DNA of 64,000 nucleotides. It comes from Tanytarsus gracilentus (taxonomy: Eukaryota > Arthropoda > Insecta > Diptera > Chironomidae). The notes beneath the pieces were generated by a model. It saw only the letters and a list, made by a program, of their open reading frames with translations. It was not told the origin of the DNA and made no database searches. The DNA is taken from positions 285,001-349,000 of the forward strand of contig JAXRKN010000029.1 in assembly GCA_038502055.1 (NCBI GenBank), written 5' to 3'. Positions 11,174-26,100 of this stretch are shown piece after piece (position 1 is the stretch's first letter; each line of letters begins with the position of its first letter). Position numbers and translations under genes: made by a program.

Positions 11174-14100
11174 ATGATCAGTATGGAGTTACAGCCGGCT
11201 GTGCATATGCAGCATTTAAATCATGGTCATCAAACGCATCACGGAGATTTAAATGTCTATCAACATCAAATGACAAACATCTCAACATCGAGTGGCGATG
11301 AGAACTCAAAAAGTAAGTTTTAACTTCATCAATTTAATTTGTGAGAAAATGTGTTTTTTATAATCGCATTAAAAAAAGTGGAATTTGATTTGAAAAGGAT
11401 AAAAAAAGTTAAATCGAAAAGAGATGAAGAATATTTTAAATTTTGTTTTATCCTCAACTAATCCATCAGTTTTGTTCGAAATAAACATGTGTGGTCCTTT
11501 TTGAGTGGTTTAGAATATTGAAAAGAAAGAAATCAGAGATGGGAAATTACAAAAAATTACATAAAAATTAAATTTAATGTAATTTAATTTTGTTTGAAAA
11601 TTTAGCTAATTAAATTTATTTTTTTGTAATGTAATATTTAATTGATTACAATGTAATTACCCATCTCTGCAAGAAACAGACAAAATAACTAAAACTTTAA
11701 ATTAAATCGAATCTAATCATTTTCGATCCGTTTTCTCTCTTCTGTTAACCTTAGAAATTAAACTTCCACATTTTCCTTACGCTGTCTATAAATTAAAAAC
11801 CGTCTTTTAATTTGCGACCAACAATGGATAAAAAAGGAGGGAAAGAAGTAAAAATTTAAATTTTTATTACACAAAAAATTTCCCTCAACTCTTAAGAAGG
11901 GAAATGAGAACGGAATGAGCAGGAATTTCAGACCTTACATTAAAGACAATGGAATTGAAAATGACAGTGAGAAACTATCGAATAAAATAAGTAGTAAAAA
12001 GGAAAGAAAGACAAAGAAGGGAATTTTTTAACGGAGTTTTTAAAGAGCACTGAAAGGCATTTTGTTTATTAATTTTTTTTCGTAATTTCTACCTTTGAGG
12101 ACAAAAAAGTTAATGAGAATAAATTGAACATGTGAGAATTTTTAAAATGCGATGACTCAAATTTGAATTTGATAAAAAGTGAAATTGTTAAATTTTTATG
12201 AAATATTTTTTTTATTTTAAAGATTTAAAAATTATTTTTGGTCTTTTTATAAAAATTTTAATGAAATATTTTTATTATTTTAAAAACATAAATTTTAACC
12301 TAGCAAAAGCTAGAACAATTCACGATAATTTTAATCTCTCGATAACCACATTGCAATAATTTTCACTGCCGTTGACCATCATTACATTCTTTCGCTCAGC
12401 TCTTTTTAAAAAATTAGTTAAAAGGAAAAAATTCATTTCCGTTTTGCAAATTTTTTCTCTCCTTCGTATAAATTTCTCATGAATTTTTTAAAGAATGTTT
12501 CATGTGTTTTTATAATTAAGAAATGAAATTGTTAAGGAAATTCACCTTCGATAATTAGAAATTATTATAGTTGAGCTGAAAGTGCAGTTTTGGGTCAATT
12601 TTATGTAAGAAAAATAATTTTAATTTTATCTTTTTAATACTTAAAGTTTTCAATAATTAACTAAAAGTTCAACTGTTCCTTTACTTAACACGAGCCATTT
12701 ATAACCCGATTTTTTTTATGCCCTCAACATATTTTAATGACCATTGACGACATGCGATGATCGAGCGGGAATTTCCTTAAAGAATTTGTTTTTTACTATT
12801 TGGGGTAAAAATGAGGAAGCGAAGCACAAAAGAAACAAAAAGTTCAAGAAACGAAGACAGAATGCGAGGAATTGAGGGAGATCCCTTCGCATTTGACTAC
12901 CAAAAATTGTAAATTTTTATCATCGCAACAACAAATCGAGCTAAAGGGACGAAAGTGTAAAGAGGAGACGGCGAGAGTCAATTCCGTGAGACCATCTGGT
13001 GCCTCGGCGCGCACCCTCCCCGATCGATGAACCTGTTGCGACAGTGCACTTTAATGACATGCACAAAAAAAATTCTTCAACGGTTTAAAACGGAAAAAGA
13101 AATTTTTCTGTGAAGTTATTTTTAGTTCCTGTAATGACGGGGCGCAAAATTGTAATTTTCTCCTGGCGGTATTTGATCGCTTGCCGTTTGCTTTCGAAGG
13201 TATCAGGTGAACAGGTGGATTTCTACTCTCCTTTTCCTCTTCTTCTTTGCCACTCACGAGTTTACAATTTTTTTTATTCTCTTTTTCGTTATCGACTGTT
13301 TTCGATCATATGATGCGATGTTGATATTTTGTTAAATTATTTTGTGATCTTTTTTTAGTAGAAAATTATTTTCGATTCTAATTTCAACAATCAATTACAA
13401 AAAAATTTCATGCAATGTAATTTAATTTTTTCGAAATTTCACGAATTTCGTATGAAAATTTAATTAATTACATTTAATTTTTATAATGTAATTTTTATTC
13501 GATTTTAATGTAATTGCCCATCTCTGGATTTCAGTAGAAAATTACAAAAAGTGAACGATTTTGATTCCAACAATTTTCTTTTGACTTTAAAAACAGATTT
13601 CGTTGTTTAAATAAAAATAAAACATTTAGTAAATAATTCAAAAATTGTTAATTAAATAATTTTCTGATCAATTAAATATTTAAAAATAATTAAAACTTTA
13701 TCGGATTTTTTTAATTTGTTTTTTCTTTCTTTTTTCTACTTTTGTATATCTAGATGATCCAAATCAAAACAACCAAGGAATGGGAGGAGAAGGTGAGTCA
13801 AAAATTTAAAAAACTTTTAAGATTTGATTTTTTTATAAATTAATTTTAAAGATTTGTGGTTAAAAAAAATTTCAAGCAGTTTTAAACTTATAAAAGTTAA
13901 AATTTAATCTTCAAATCATGAAATTCTTGTGTTCAATTAGAAAATTCCCAATAATTACGAGCGAAATCTTTTCTCTACATTCATCATACAAAAATCCTCA
14001 ATAAATCATTTGCTAAGTGCTAATTATCACATTTGCAGCCCTTTGGGTTGAATGACTTGACTCGATAATCAGATCATGAGAGTCATAAAATGTTGCTACT

Positions 14101-17100
14101 GGCAGAATGCTTCGATTTTCTTCAATTACCTTGTTATGCTTCCTTAAAAAATGATTGCGTTGAAAACTAATGTTGAAGAGAGCAGCTGAGTAAACTGAGT
14201 TGAGTTGTGGCTTAAGGGATTTGAGTTTTTACTTAAGAAAAAAATTGTAAATTTAAAAAAATTCTAAATTATTTCAAAAATAAAGAATTACTGCAGGTTT
14301 AAGATGTAAATCTTGTTTTTACTGATTTTTTATGTTCTAATTTGAGTTAAATTTTTTAGTCATTCTTAAATTTTGTAGAAAATTTTTTTTGTTCAATTTT
14401 TTTTGTTAATTTTTCAGTTCTTTTACTTTTTTTCGTTCCAATCGACAAACTCTTTCCCTCTTCTTTTATCCATTTTCATTTTCCTCCTCAACTTCTCTCT
14501 CAATCCGTTCAAATTGTTTACTAGACACACAAAATTGCTTTATGTGCGCATTGCACTGTCTATAATTCACTTCTTCATCATTTCAATTTGCTCCACTTCC
14601 ACCTGAGAGAAAAAACAGTTGCAATTTGCTTTTACTTCACTTCTTAGGCGATTTTTTGCTAAATTGAAAAGTAATTTTGTGATTAACTTTTATGAAAGCG
14701 TGATTGCCTCCGAAAGAGAAAATTTAAAATCGAATTTTATGGATTTTGAATGGTGACAAAGTTTAGAGAACTTAAATTACGTCATTTGCCATTTTCAATG
14801 TCACACTCTCTCGCTATTAAATTATTTAACACATTTCTATTAACTTTTTCCCACCAGCACCGCGAATATTATTATAATAGTTGGAAAAAGTCCGACTGAT
14901 AAAGAGAACAATAGCTCGATCGTCTTCGTGTGGGTAAAAAATTCTCTTTTCCCTCTCGATTTTAACTTGGTAAAGTTCAAGGCCATCATTGTCTACTCGA
15001 GAGTCCACATAACAATTCTGTGAATTTCCATAAAATTGGTAATGAAAATGAAATGATCGCGTATTCAGAGCTTGTTTTCGCTTTCAGAATAATTCTTTTG
15101 GATGTGGGAAAAGTTGATGAAGTTGAGCGAATCTCTTGGGGATATTTTTTGGGTTCTCTTTCATGATATATTCAGAGTCAGAGATGAGGAGAAAAAGATA
15201 ATTTAAAGAGCTAATGTGATGGATTAATTTGACACCCAGAGATGGGCAATTACATTGTAATCGAGGAAAAATTACAAAAATTAACAAAAAACAATAAAGT
15301 TGACAGTGTAGTTAAATTAGTAAAAGCAATTGAGAGTGCAAAAGTACATACATGAACAAAGTATAAAATATAGGCAGAGATGGGCAATTACAAAAAATTA
15401 CATGTAATTTAATTTAGAAAAATTAGATGAATTTTTTATGAAAATGTAATTTTTATTCGATTAAATTGTAATTGTCCATCTCTGAACACAGAGCTGGAAC
15501 TCATTCTAAAGAGTGAGAGAACAATTTACTACAAATAAAGAAATAAAACTACTCGTTTGCATTTGTGATATTTAAATATATTTGTAATTTTGTAGCTAAA
15601 TGACAAAAATAATTTTATTACAACGCAATCCAAAGATGGGCAATTACAAAAATTTTCATGTAATTTAATTTTGAAAAATTGCATGATTTTTTTATGAAAA
15701 TTTAATTAATTTTTTGTATTGTAATTTTTATTCCACTATAATGTAATTGCCCATCCTGGGCCCATAACTTAAAAAACTGATATTTTTACAAGTTTTAAAT
15801 CTTGAATGTTCAAAATTCTAATTCTCGCTTTTATTTAAATTTTAAGCATTTTTTCCTAAATCTCTCATCAAAAAATGGTTCGAAATTCATATTTAATTTC
15901 TCACTCATCAAACATTTTGCATCAAATTAATACACAGAGTAAAGTCACTAGCGATAAAATAATAAAAATCTCCATACAGTCATCCATTTATATGTACAGA
16001 CACAAAAAAATTGACTATAAAATATTTTCCGCAAATACAAACGGCTCGAACAAATGATGTAGACAACTACGATTGCCGCGCAAGCCGGAGACGGAGAGAA
16101 CAAAAGAGTCGCAAGCGAAAAAAAAGAATCATCAGAACTCAGAACATATTTTTTTTAATACATTTTTACATATTGAATGGAAAAATTTGACAAAAGCCGA
16201 AAACAATTGTGTGAACATTTCCCAGAGACGAGAGCGAGTTTTGCTGGTAGTTCAACTGCCCGCAGTCGGCTTTTGACTCACCTTAACATTGAGCGTTATG
16301 TTGTGTGAGTGCATGTGGATTTGTGCGAGTATGAAAAACACCGGAAGAGGCGATCGAGAAAGTGTGATGGAGGTTCTGATTTTTGTCAGACTTAATTCTG
16401 TTTAAAAAACTCTCGAATTGCTCATTTCATTTTGTAATTTGCCATCTCTGCGTTCAATAAAATTCATTTTTACCACACACAATTTTATTTCATCCACAAA
16501 GTCATCCACAAAGTCATCTCTTAATCCTCTGTAGAGATATCTAAACACTTCACTTCTCTCTCGAGCTTAAATCTTTGTTGCGACAAAATGTGACAGAAAT
16601 CTTATTAAAATATCTCGTAAAGAAAATGTGGAGTAAAAGGATGAGGAGAGAAAATCTTGTTAGTTTTATAGTAAAAATTTATACTGAGATGCGCACAAAA
16701 AAATTATTTACCTTTAAAATTTCTTTTAGAACAAAATTTATAATAATTTTTACGTAAATCAGAGATGGGCAATTGCACAAAGAATTAAATGTAATGAAAT
16801 ATAATTTTGGAAAATTAAATGAATTTTGCATTAAAATTACATGAATTTTGCATTAAAATGTAATTAATTAAATGTAATTTTTACTTGATTGTTATGTGTA
16901 TACCCATCTCTGCTCTTTTCCTTACATAAATCCAGAGATGGGCAATTACATTGTAATCGAATAAAAATTTATGCAATTTATTTAATTTAATGCAATTTTT
17001 ATTCAATTACAATGTAATTGCCCATCTCTGACCTAAATCTTAAAAAAATGTTATTTGTCAATTTTTCGAATATTTTTGATTAAATTCTCCTACTTTCGTT

Positions 17101-20100
17101 AATAAAAAATGACAAATTGCTTTCATCATGCCTTGCGAAAAAAATAAACCAGCAAGGGATGAAAAACGAAAGAATAATGATGTTATTAGTATTGCCACAA
17201 GATGAAGAAGAAATTGTCAGTTTATTTTCTAAAAAATTAGTCAGTGAGGAAACAACAATCATGAAAGTTTTAGAATATCCCATTAAATGATATTTTTATC
17301 CACTCTCGAATTTTGTCGTAAATCTACCCTCATAAAAAGCAAATCAACTTTAAACCCTCTCCCACTCAAGTCACTTTCTCATTTCACCCACAAATCCTTC
17401 TCGACTTTCAAACATTAAATCTCAATAAATTGTTCACTTAGAAGGGGAACAATTCGATTCATTAAAGCTGAGTGAGAGCATAAACATTACTCCTTAATTT
17501 GTTACGCGGCAGCGACAACAACTTAAAGGAGATTTTAAATGTGATACTTTGCAGAGATGGGCAATTACATTGGTATCGAGTTAAAATTACGTTACAAAAA
17601 TTAATTACATTTTCATACAAAATTCATGAAATTTCCCAAAATTAAATTGTAATTGTCCATCTCTGATACTTTGACATTTTAAAAATTTTAATATTAAAAG
17701 GAGAGAGTAAAATTTAATGTCACTTTGCAATTTATTTTAAACAATTATTTGTGAAAATTTTTACAATTCAAGTGCAAAGCCCTTACAACCTCGATTCAAT
17801 CTCATTTCCCACTCCACTATCACCAACCTCACTTCCTCATCAAACCCCAGAACATTCTCTCACTGCGCTCTGTGGAGAAAAAAAATTGTGTGTGCGAATG
17901 TTCGGTGTATACGTTCAAAATAATAATGGATATAAAAAGTGAAGCATATTTTTGACTGAATTGGTTTCAGAGTCACCAAAGCGTGAAATATTTTTATCAT
18001 TGAGAGAGAAGAAAATATTTTTAACTCGGAGAGGAGGAAAATTAATAAGTTAGAAATAATTTTTTTTTCGTCATAAAATCATAAATTTTTCTGCTTGTTT
18101 ACACAACATTAAAAAATCTCATTACCTTAAATCGATCAATCTTAAAGTTGACTTCAATCAGAAAAAATAGTAATTTACTTTTGCATAACAAGCCCACAAA
18201 AAAATTGCTTTCATAAAAAAATTTTGCATAATTTTTTTACATCCCCTCGAGGTGCAATTTCGGGAGCTCGAAATAAAAATTTCGCTAAGCAACTTCGTGA
18301 CCATCGTGACATGCAAAGAATATTTCTCAGTTGAAAGTGAAATTATTTCCCATGATGATGAAATTATGTAAGCAAACAAGTCAAGATGAATAGAATTTTT
18401 CTCACAAGTCTTTAAAGTGAAAATATTTTGTATGAAATGCGCCACACATGTTGAAAATTACTTAACGCCGTTAAAAAGTCTTAAATGTTGCTGATGATGA
18501 CAAATTTCAGAAATCTTTGATTTTTGCGAGCCATCTGGAGTTATCCACAATGTAACCATAAAAATTCTTTTGATGACTCACTTTTTTTTCTCACATCCTC
18601 TCAATGAAACTTTTTCCCATTCATTCATCTCTCACTCAATAATTGAAAACCATCAAAACCTCGAATTTCATTCTCGCTCTCGTAAAACGTAAGACACACA
18701 CGGTATTGATATCATTCACAAAAAAGGGCTTCATTGTGAGAAGACGAAGAAACCTCGAAAGAGTGCCGTAAGGCAATGATAAGTGAGGGAATTCCAAAAA
18801 AGAAACGATGAATATTGCGAAACAAAACCGCAAAGCTTCTTCCGCTTTTTAAAATTGCATTCTGCACGATTTATCTCGTTTTTGCACCTTGCCGAATTCT
18901 TCTTTATTGAAATTAAAGATTGTGTGAGAGAAAATTTAAAGTTGGATCGAATTTTTTTGTGGCTGAAAGGAATCAAAAGTTTCATTCAACTCACCATCGA
19001 CTCATGTCATGTTTTTACACGCTTTCAAAAAAAACCTGTTGGCACATTCTTCATCGATTTTTTCCCTGATCGATTTTCTAATACAAAATCTTCCTCAAGC
19101 GCATGTCGAGAAAATTTTCTCGCAAGGATTTTTTCTCCACCCATTTTTTGAAGAGTCTCGAACGCCTCCTGAGGAATTTTTCTCGTTTCAACCAATCAGA
19201 GTGATGAAGTGGAACGACGCTGAAAGTGAATCGAAAAAACTGGCAACGCCGCATTCCTTTCGCCACACTGAATTACCCACCGAACGATCCGATAAAATAC
19301 TTTTCGGTGGTTTTCTGCGAGAGAGAGCGAAAAAGTTTTTTTTATTTTCAGTGCGCACATCTGAATCTTCACTTTTCATCTCGAATGTCGCAGCGAGGAT
19401 TTTTTTTATTGTGTGTGCAACCAGGCGGAGCCAAATGCTCTTTTTGTTGCTTCTTTATGACGTTTGAGAGAGAAAATAAATTGATAAATCCTTTTTATCT
19501 AAGAATATCGCAACGTTCTCACTCATCTTAATTACTCGCTTTTGATATCGAATGACGATATCATTTTAATATCTGTAAGTGACTCAACTTGAAATATTCA
19601 AGGTACGCAAATGAGATCGAATCAGACAGGTTTCACAATATCATAGATAGGATTACAATCACATCAGTTTCAGCTTAATTTAAGTGTTCGAGACACTAAC
19701 ATAGAGGTGACAACTTACGTAGAATGACCAACGTATATTTTATTTTTGAATTATTGCAGTCGGTTATGGAACTGCAATAATTATCAATCGTTTAAATTTT
19801 GAAGAATCAAACTTAGAATTTCACGAAAATAATTAATTATTTTTCCAAAATCCCAACATTATTGAAGTATTTTTCCCAATTGTCTATTGAGACCCTCTCT
19901 CAATGCATGCTGCAAGCCTATATAAATGTGCAATTTTTTCTCTGTTCACACACACACACACACACATAAAATTCTCTCAAATGTTTCTCATCTCTCGTTT
20001 TTCTCCTCCTTGTCGCAGAGTGTTGCTCGACCCGGCAACCGAGAAAAAAAAATTTCATACTTCTTGTTTCTTTTTTCAATCTATTCCTCCCGGATTGTAT

Positions 20101-23100
20101 TGCGAGTTCGAGTGTTTGTCTCTCGCTCGCTCTCTTCTGCTCTTCGTTCTACCGTTTCACAGTTGATACTTTTAGACACCCGCACAGCCCTTTACTGTGA
20201 TTAGAAGGATTTCAGTCAGTCGAGCGAGAAAACGTTTGCGGTTTTTGTGAATCAGTAGTTTGTGTGAAAAATGAAAAGATTCTGAGGTGAAGAATAAGAA
20301 GAAAAAATTGAGATTAAAAAAATAACGTGATATTTTAAAATCATTGAAAAGTTTGAGTGGAAATAAGAAATTTAAAATTAGAAAAGATTAAATGGTTCAA
20401 AATGGAAAAGACTTGAAGACCCACAAAAATAGCTTTAGATTAGAAATTATAATAAATTATACTAAATAAAAGAAAGAAGAAAAAATTCAGATGATCTTTT
20501 TCAAATTATATGACACAAAAAAGATTTAAAATTAAATGTGAAGCAAATTCAGTGTGATTATTTTACATCTAAACGAGTTCGTGTCATGCAATAAATAAAT
20601 TGACATTTAAAAATCTAAAAACGAATAAATAAAAGTGACAAAAAAACCTACAAAAAAATGAAATCCTTAAAAGATCAAAAACTTTAGAAACAATTTTAGA
20701 TAAAAATCCAAAAACTTTCAAAAATCGTCCACAAAATTAATTTATTCAAGCATTAAGAAATGGATTTATCAACAGCATATCGTTATAATCAAAATATGAT
20801 GGAATATTACACGTGTGAGTTAAAATTTTATAAAAAAAATAAATTTAAGAGTTTGAAAATTTAAAAAGTTGTTAAATTTTTAATTTTTCATTGATTTAGA
20901 ATTTTTATTAATTTAGAATTTTTATTAATTTAGAATTTTTATTAATTTTGAATTCTTAATAACTTTGAATTTTTATTAATTTTGAATTTTTATTAATTTA
21001 AAATTTTTATTATTTTATAATTTTTATTAATTTAGAATTTTTATTAATTTTGAATTTTTATTAATTTAGAATTTTTATTAAATTTGAATTTTCATAAATT
21101 TTGAATTTTTATTAATTTGTAAATTCCAAATTTGAGCGACCATAAAAAACTTTCTTAGTATTTTCTGTGTTAATTCTCTAAAAAAATCAACTCAATTCTC
21201 TTGAAACTTTTTCTTTTCAAATTCAAATTAAAGCAAACCTCATGTAGATGATCCTAATTGCATTTTTCTCATCACCGTCGCGAGAAATTTCATTAAAGTC
21301 CTCTTTTAATTTTTTTTATCTCCCTGCTACCTTTTTTTACGATGAAGAAATTTTTCTGTCTGTCATAGCAAAAGTTTTTCAACGATGAAGGAAAATTTTC
21401 TGCGCCATTTTGATTTTCCTCCAGATGCCACCCCACATCAGAAAACATTTGAGTGATATTGAAAATCTAGTTCGAGATTCGGGTTGGGGAAAATATCGAA
21501 ATGAAAATGGACAACTTTAACATTTCCCTCGGAGAAAATTTAAAGAGGCATTTTTTGCTGCTTTGGTTTGTGAAAAGAAAAGAAAATCAAAAGCATGAAA
21601 AAAGCGAAACCGATCCAAATCGTTGCCCAAATATCGATTCATGTTTCCGTCTGCAAAACCCTAAAAAAAAGAGAGCCGGAGAGATTTGGCGACGGTTTTG
21701 TGGTGTAGAGAAATTTTTTTAAGACTTTAAATTAGATGAAATCTGATGATTAAAAGAAATCTCTTGCAGCTGCAAATTTGCAATTAAATATGCACACACA
21801 GATAAAAATTAAAAATTTTAAATGATTCATTAATGCGAAACTTCAACAGCTTGTCGGTGCCGAGTGAGACTTTGTCGCGCTTTCAAAGGCAATTTGAAAA
21901 ATTAATCGCGCGTAAATTTTTCGTTAATTATGTCACGAAATGTGTGAAAAATTCTAGCGACGATTTTTGCAATTAATTGCGCTAACGACAACTTTTTTTT
22001 CGTTGTAATTAATTAATAAACCAGAAATTAATGCACTCACGGGGTTTTAATTTAAAAATAATTATTTCATGCAAAATTGCCGTGTGTACTTTCAATGTGC
22101 GGTTGATGTCTGATGAGCTTCATTATCACGAAAGCGCTTAATCCAATTATTCAGTTTGTAAAATCATCTGCAGAGTTGATTAAATTTTTTTAATTTAAAA
22201 GCTTTTAATTAAAAACCCGAAATAAATTTTGAAAATTCCTGGACTCTCGACCTCAACAGTTCTTCCTCTCACAAGTATCAAATTTTAATTGATTTTTAAT
22301 TATTTCTCATCCATCCATTCGTCCACTCCCATTACATAGAAAATTTTCCTTCTCTCGAACTTAAAGTTCTTCTCGCTACTCATTTTCATTATTTTTTTAT
22401 ATGGCAGAAAAAATGTCATTGCTGAATTCGATATCGAGAGTATTCTCGGGAGCTCAAATATTAAGCTGAGAGATTGAGTTTCAATGTCAACAAGACTTTG
22501 TCAGAATTATCGAAAGTAAATTATTTAGATTTTAATTAAAGGTGAACAGAAATTGAAGTTTTTTAATTTGGAAATTTTCTTCACAACTTTTCACGTCCAC
22601 TTGCCCTCAAATCATCACTTTCTGTCTTCATTAGCACTAAAATTAATAACCGAAAGTGATTTTCATAATTACACAATCCAGAAAACACTCAACAGACGAT
22701 TTCAATCATCAAAAAAATATTTCATAATTTTTCCACCCCTTCAAGTGAGTCGCAACACCATTAAGTTAATAAAAACGGGTAATCGTGAGAAGGGTTCTTA
22801 GGCAACCCTCCACTACATCGCCTCACCCTTGACAGTAAACATTTGTTTTTGTTTTTATCGCAATAATCAGATTAAAATCTCAAGATGCGAACTTTATTGC
22901 AGTTTTATTGATAAAATTATGATGACAATTATGATCATCTGGATTTTATCAAACCTGCTCTGGGTGGGCTAGAAAAGAGAGTGTCGTTCGTCTATCCGGG
23001 AGAATATTTATAGAATTTTATGGAAATTAGAATTCCATAAATCTACAGAATTTAACATTTCTATGGAAAAATTTCTATAAATAAATCTATGGAAAAATTT

Positions 23101-26100
23101 CTATAAATAAATCTATGCAAAAATTTCTATAAAAAATTCTATGGAAAAATTTCTATAGAAATTCTATGGAAAAAATTCTTTATAATTTCTATAAATAAAT
23201 CTATGGTAAAATTTCTTTAAATAATTCTATGGAAAAATTTCTATAAAAAATTCTCTGGAAAAATTTCTATAGATAAATTTATTAATTATTAAAATAATTT
23301 ACTTTTAACCACAAAAAAATATTTAAAAATATTTCATTTTCTCAAAATTAATTCTTGATTTTATCTCGAAATCTGTCGCAATTTTTTTGCTCCCGCTCAC
23401 ATTTCATCTCCATTATCTCTCTCGTCATGTAAATCAACCCACGAAACAAACTCCAACCACCGCAAATTCAATTTTCATTCGAGATTTTTTGATCTTCCGC
23501 ACACGCATTTTAAGTAATTTATTTTATTTTCCCTCATTTGAGCTTTTTCCATCTTTACAACCGAAAACATCAAATGTAAATGAGTTGTAATTCACTTTGG
23601 AGTTGAGTCGACGAGATGAAAATGGGAAAACACGCAAAGAGTATTAAAAAATTCATTCTCATTTTCGCCTTTTGATCTTCTTTGTCGCTTTTATTTGCTG
23701 TTGAGTGTTTTATGATGAAAACTGTGAATTTTGCGGGGAAAATAAGAATTTTTAAATATTTTAAATAAATCTTTTTTAACATCCTTTCAGGTCACGGCGG
23801 TGTCAATCAGCTAGGCGGCGTATTTGTGAATGGTCGACCACTGCCAGATGTTGTCAGACAGAGAATCGTCGAATTGGCCCACAATGGCGTTCGTCCGTGT
23901 GATATATCGCGACAGTTACGCGTTAGTCACGGCTGTGTTTCTAAAATACTATCAAGGTAAGCATCTTAGAACTCTTCCTCCGAAAATTCCAATTTTGTAA
24001 ATTGAAAATGGTGATATATGGTGAGTACATTAAGTGCTCTATGTGCTGATGATTCAATTACTCTCGTGAGTTTGGAGCGGGAGTAAAATGTTCATCATGG
24101 CGCACGCGGTAAATTTTACAAGCCTTAAATTCGAGAGTTATTTTATGTCGTTGGTTCATGTGGCAAATAAATTAGGCTGAAAATGTGATTTCATCCTCAA
24201 TGAATGCGAAAAGAGGGGAGCGAAAAAGTTATTTATTGTTATTGGGGATTGAAAATTTTACTAAAAAAGCAGTCAATAAATGAGAAAAACAGTCACTGGT
24301 TTAGAATTAAATTCAAAAAATTTACCAAATTTAGAATTTCAATAATTTTCACGTGAGCATGTGAAAATGGAAATTAATTACGATCCTTTCGAGTGTCATT
24401 TATCTTCCTTAACCCTTTACGATGGAGACTGCCACTTTTATTACACATGACATCCATTACTTAAAAAACTTTTCTAATTATTTTAAAGTTGCGCTTAATT
24501 TAAACTAATTTTCTCAACCACGTTGTTTAATTTGCAGATATTATGAGACGGGAAGTTTTAAAGCAGGTGTGATTGGAGGAAGTAAGCCCAAAGTAGCGAC
24601 ACCACCAGTTGTTGATGCAATCGCAAACTACAAGAGAGAAAATCCGACCATGGTGAGTTTCTAAAGTTTGATAGGTTCCAGGGGGCTGCAAGCTTGCAGG
24701 TGATGAATACCTGCATTACTTGTTGAGATTTGAGTACCTACAGGGACTTGAGTACCTGCAACACCTGCAGAGATTTGAATCCCTGCAAAACGTGCAGAGA
24801 TTTGAGTACCTGTAAAACCTGTAAGGATTTGAGTACCTGCGATACCTGCAAAGGTTTGAGTCCTGCAATACCTGCAGTGATTTGAGTACCTGTAAAATAT
24901 GTAAGGATTTGAGGACCTGCAATAGCTGCATGGATTTTAGCTACCTGCATTTTTAGTACCTGCGAACTTCCTACCCCCTGCAAAGATTTATAAAAAAAAT
25001 TTAAAAAATGATTTTTTCTTAAAGTTCGCTTGGGAAATTCGAGACAGGCTGCTGGCGGAAGGAATTTGCTCACAAGATAATGTGCCCAGTGTATCGTCCA
25101 TCAATAGGTGAGTGATTCGTAATTTTTCTGTGGCTACGAGAGAAAACAAGTATGTCTTTACTTCTCTCTCACTCTTGAGCTAAATAAAAGTATTAAGAAG
25201 GTAGCAAAAGTTGGCAATAGCGGCAAAAAAGTTTTCGGAGCAGAACCGCTCATTAATATAATTTAGAAGCAATGCAATAGCTCTGAAGAGTGTGTAGCAA
25301 AAAGGAAAATGGAGAGTTAAAGAATCTTAATTTAAACAGTTAGATATTGAAACATCTTAAGACAATCGAAAAGAAAAAATGTAAGGAAGTTCATCCCACA
25401 GGAAGTATTGTTGGCATTTTCCGGATTTCCTTTCTCTTCTATTTTTCTTTAAGTTGGACTTTTTCGTTTCTCTTTCCGATTCTCCAAAAAATAAGGGAGA
25501 ATTCTCATTGTCAAAGAGTCGAACTTAAGATGTTTCGATGAAAAAATCTTTGTGCAATATTTTTTTGTATTATTTCTTCATCAGAGATGGGCAATTACAA
25601 AAAATTTCATATAAAGTAAGTTTTTGGAAAATTAAATGAATTTTGTATGAAAATAACATCAATTTTACATTAAATAACATAAATTTTGCATTAAAATTTA
25701 ATTAATTTAATTTAATTTTTTTTAAAGTAATTTTTACTCGATTTTTAAGTAATTGCCCATCTCTGTTCTTCACTAAATCGAGTTCATGTTTTTTTTTGGG
25801 GTTTTTATGAACAATTTTCTGAATTTTGTGGAGTTCAAATGAAGAAAGAAAAACAACAAATACAAAAATTTCCTTTTTTCTCTATTTCTTGAATCTTTGA
25901 GAAAAAAGGCAGCAAAAACAAAAGACGTGAAGGAAAAAGGAAAATTTTATCTCGCGTCGGCTTTTGTGTTTGTTTGAAAAGTTGACACGGAAATAAAACA
26001 GGAAGCAGGAATTCGCGCCATGCTCGAGTGATAAAAAGAGGATATGCTGAAAAGCAAAGAAATTATTTAATGTTGAAAAATACACAAAAAAATTGAGAAA

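Noticed and set aside
16073..16276. 67-aa basic ORF in shaven intron 2
   Set aside because: Short, no splice signals, no similarity recognised.
15237..17665. Evenly spaced short repeats suggested a CRISPR-like or satellite array
   Set aside because: Each unit is a separate palindromic MITE with its own target duplication; the genome is eukaryotic.
18731..19531. ORFs of 84-152 aa on both strands
   Set aside because: Overlapping frames, low-complexity Phe/Ser/Arg composition, no splice support and no motif. Best explained by a locally higher G+C content.
24716..25073. Minus-strand ORFs with LQVLKSLQVLQ repeats
   Set aside because: Translation of the R2 repeat array in shaven intron 4, antisense to the gene.
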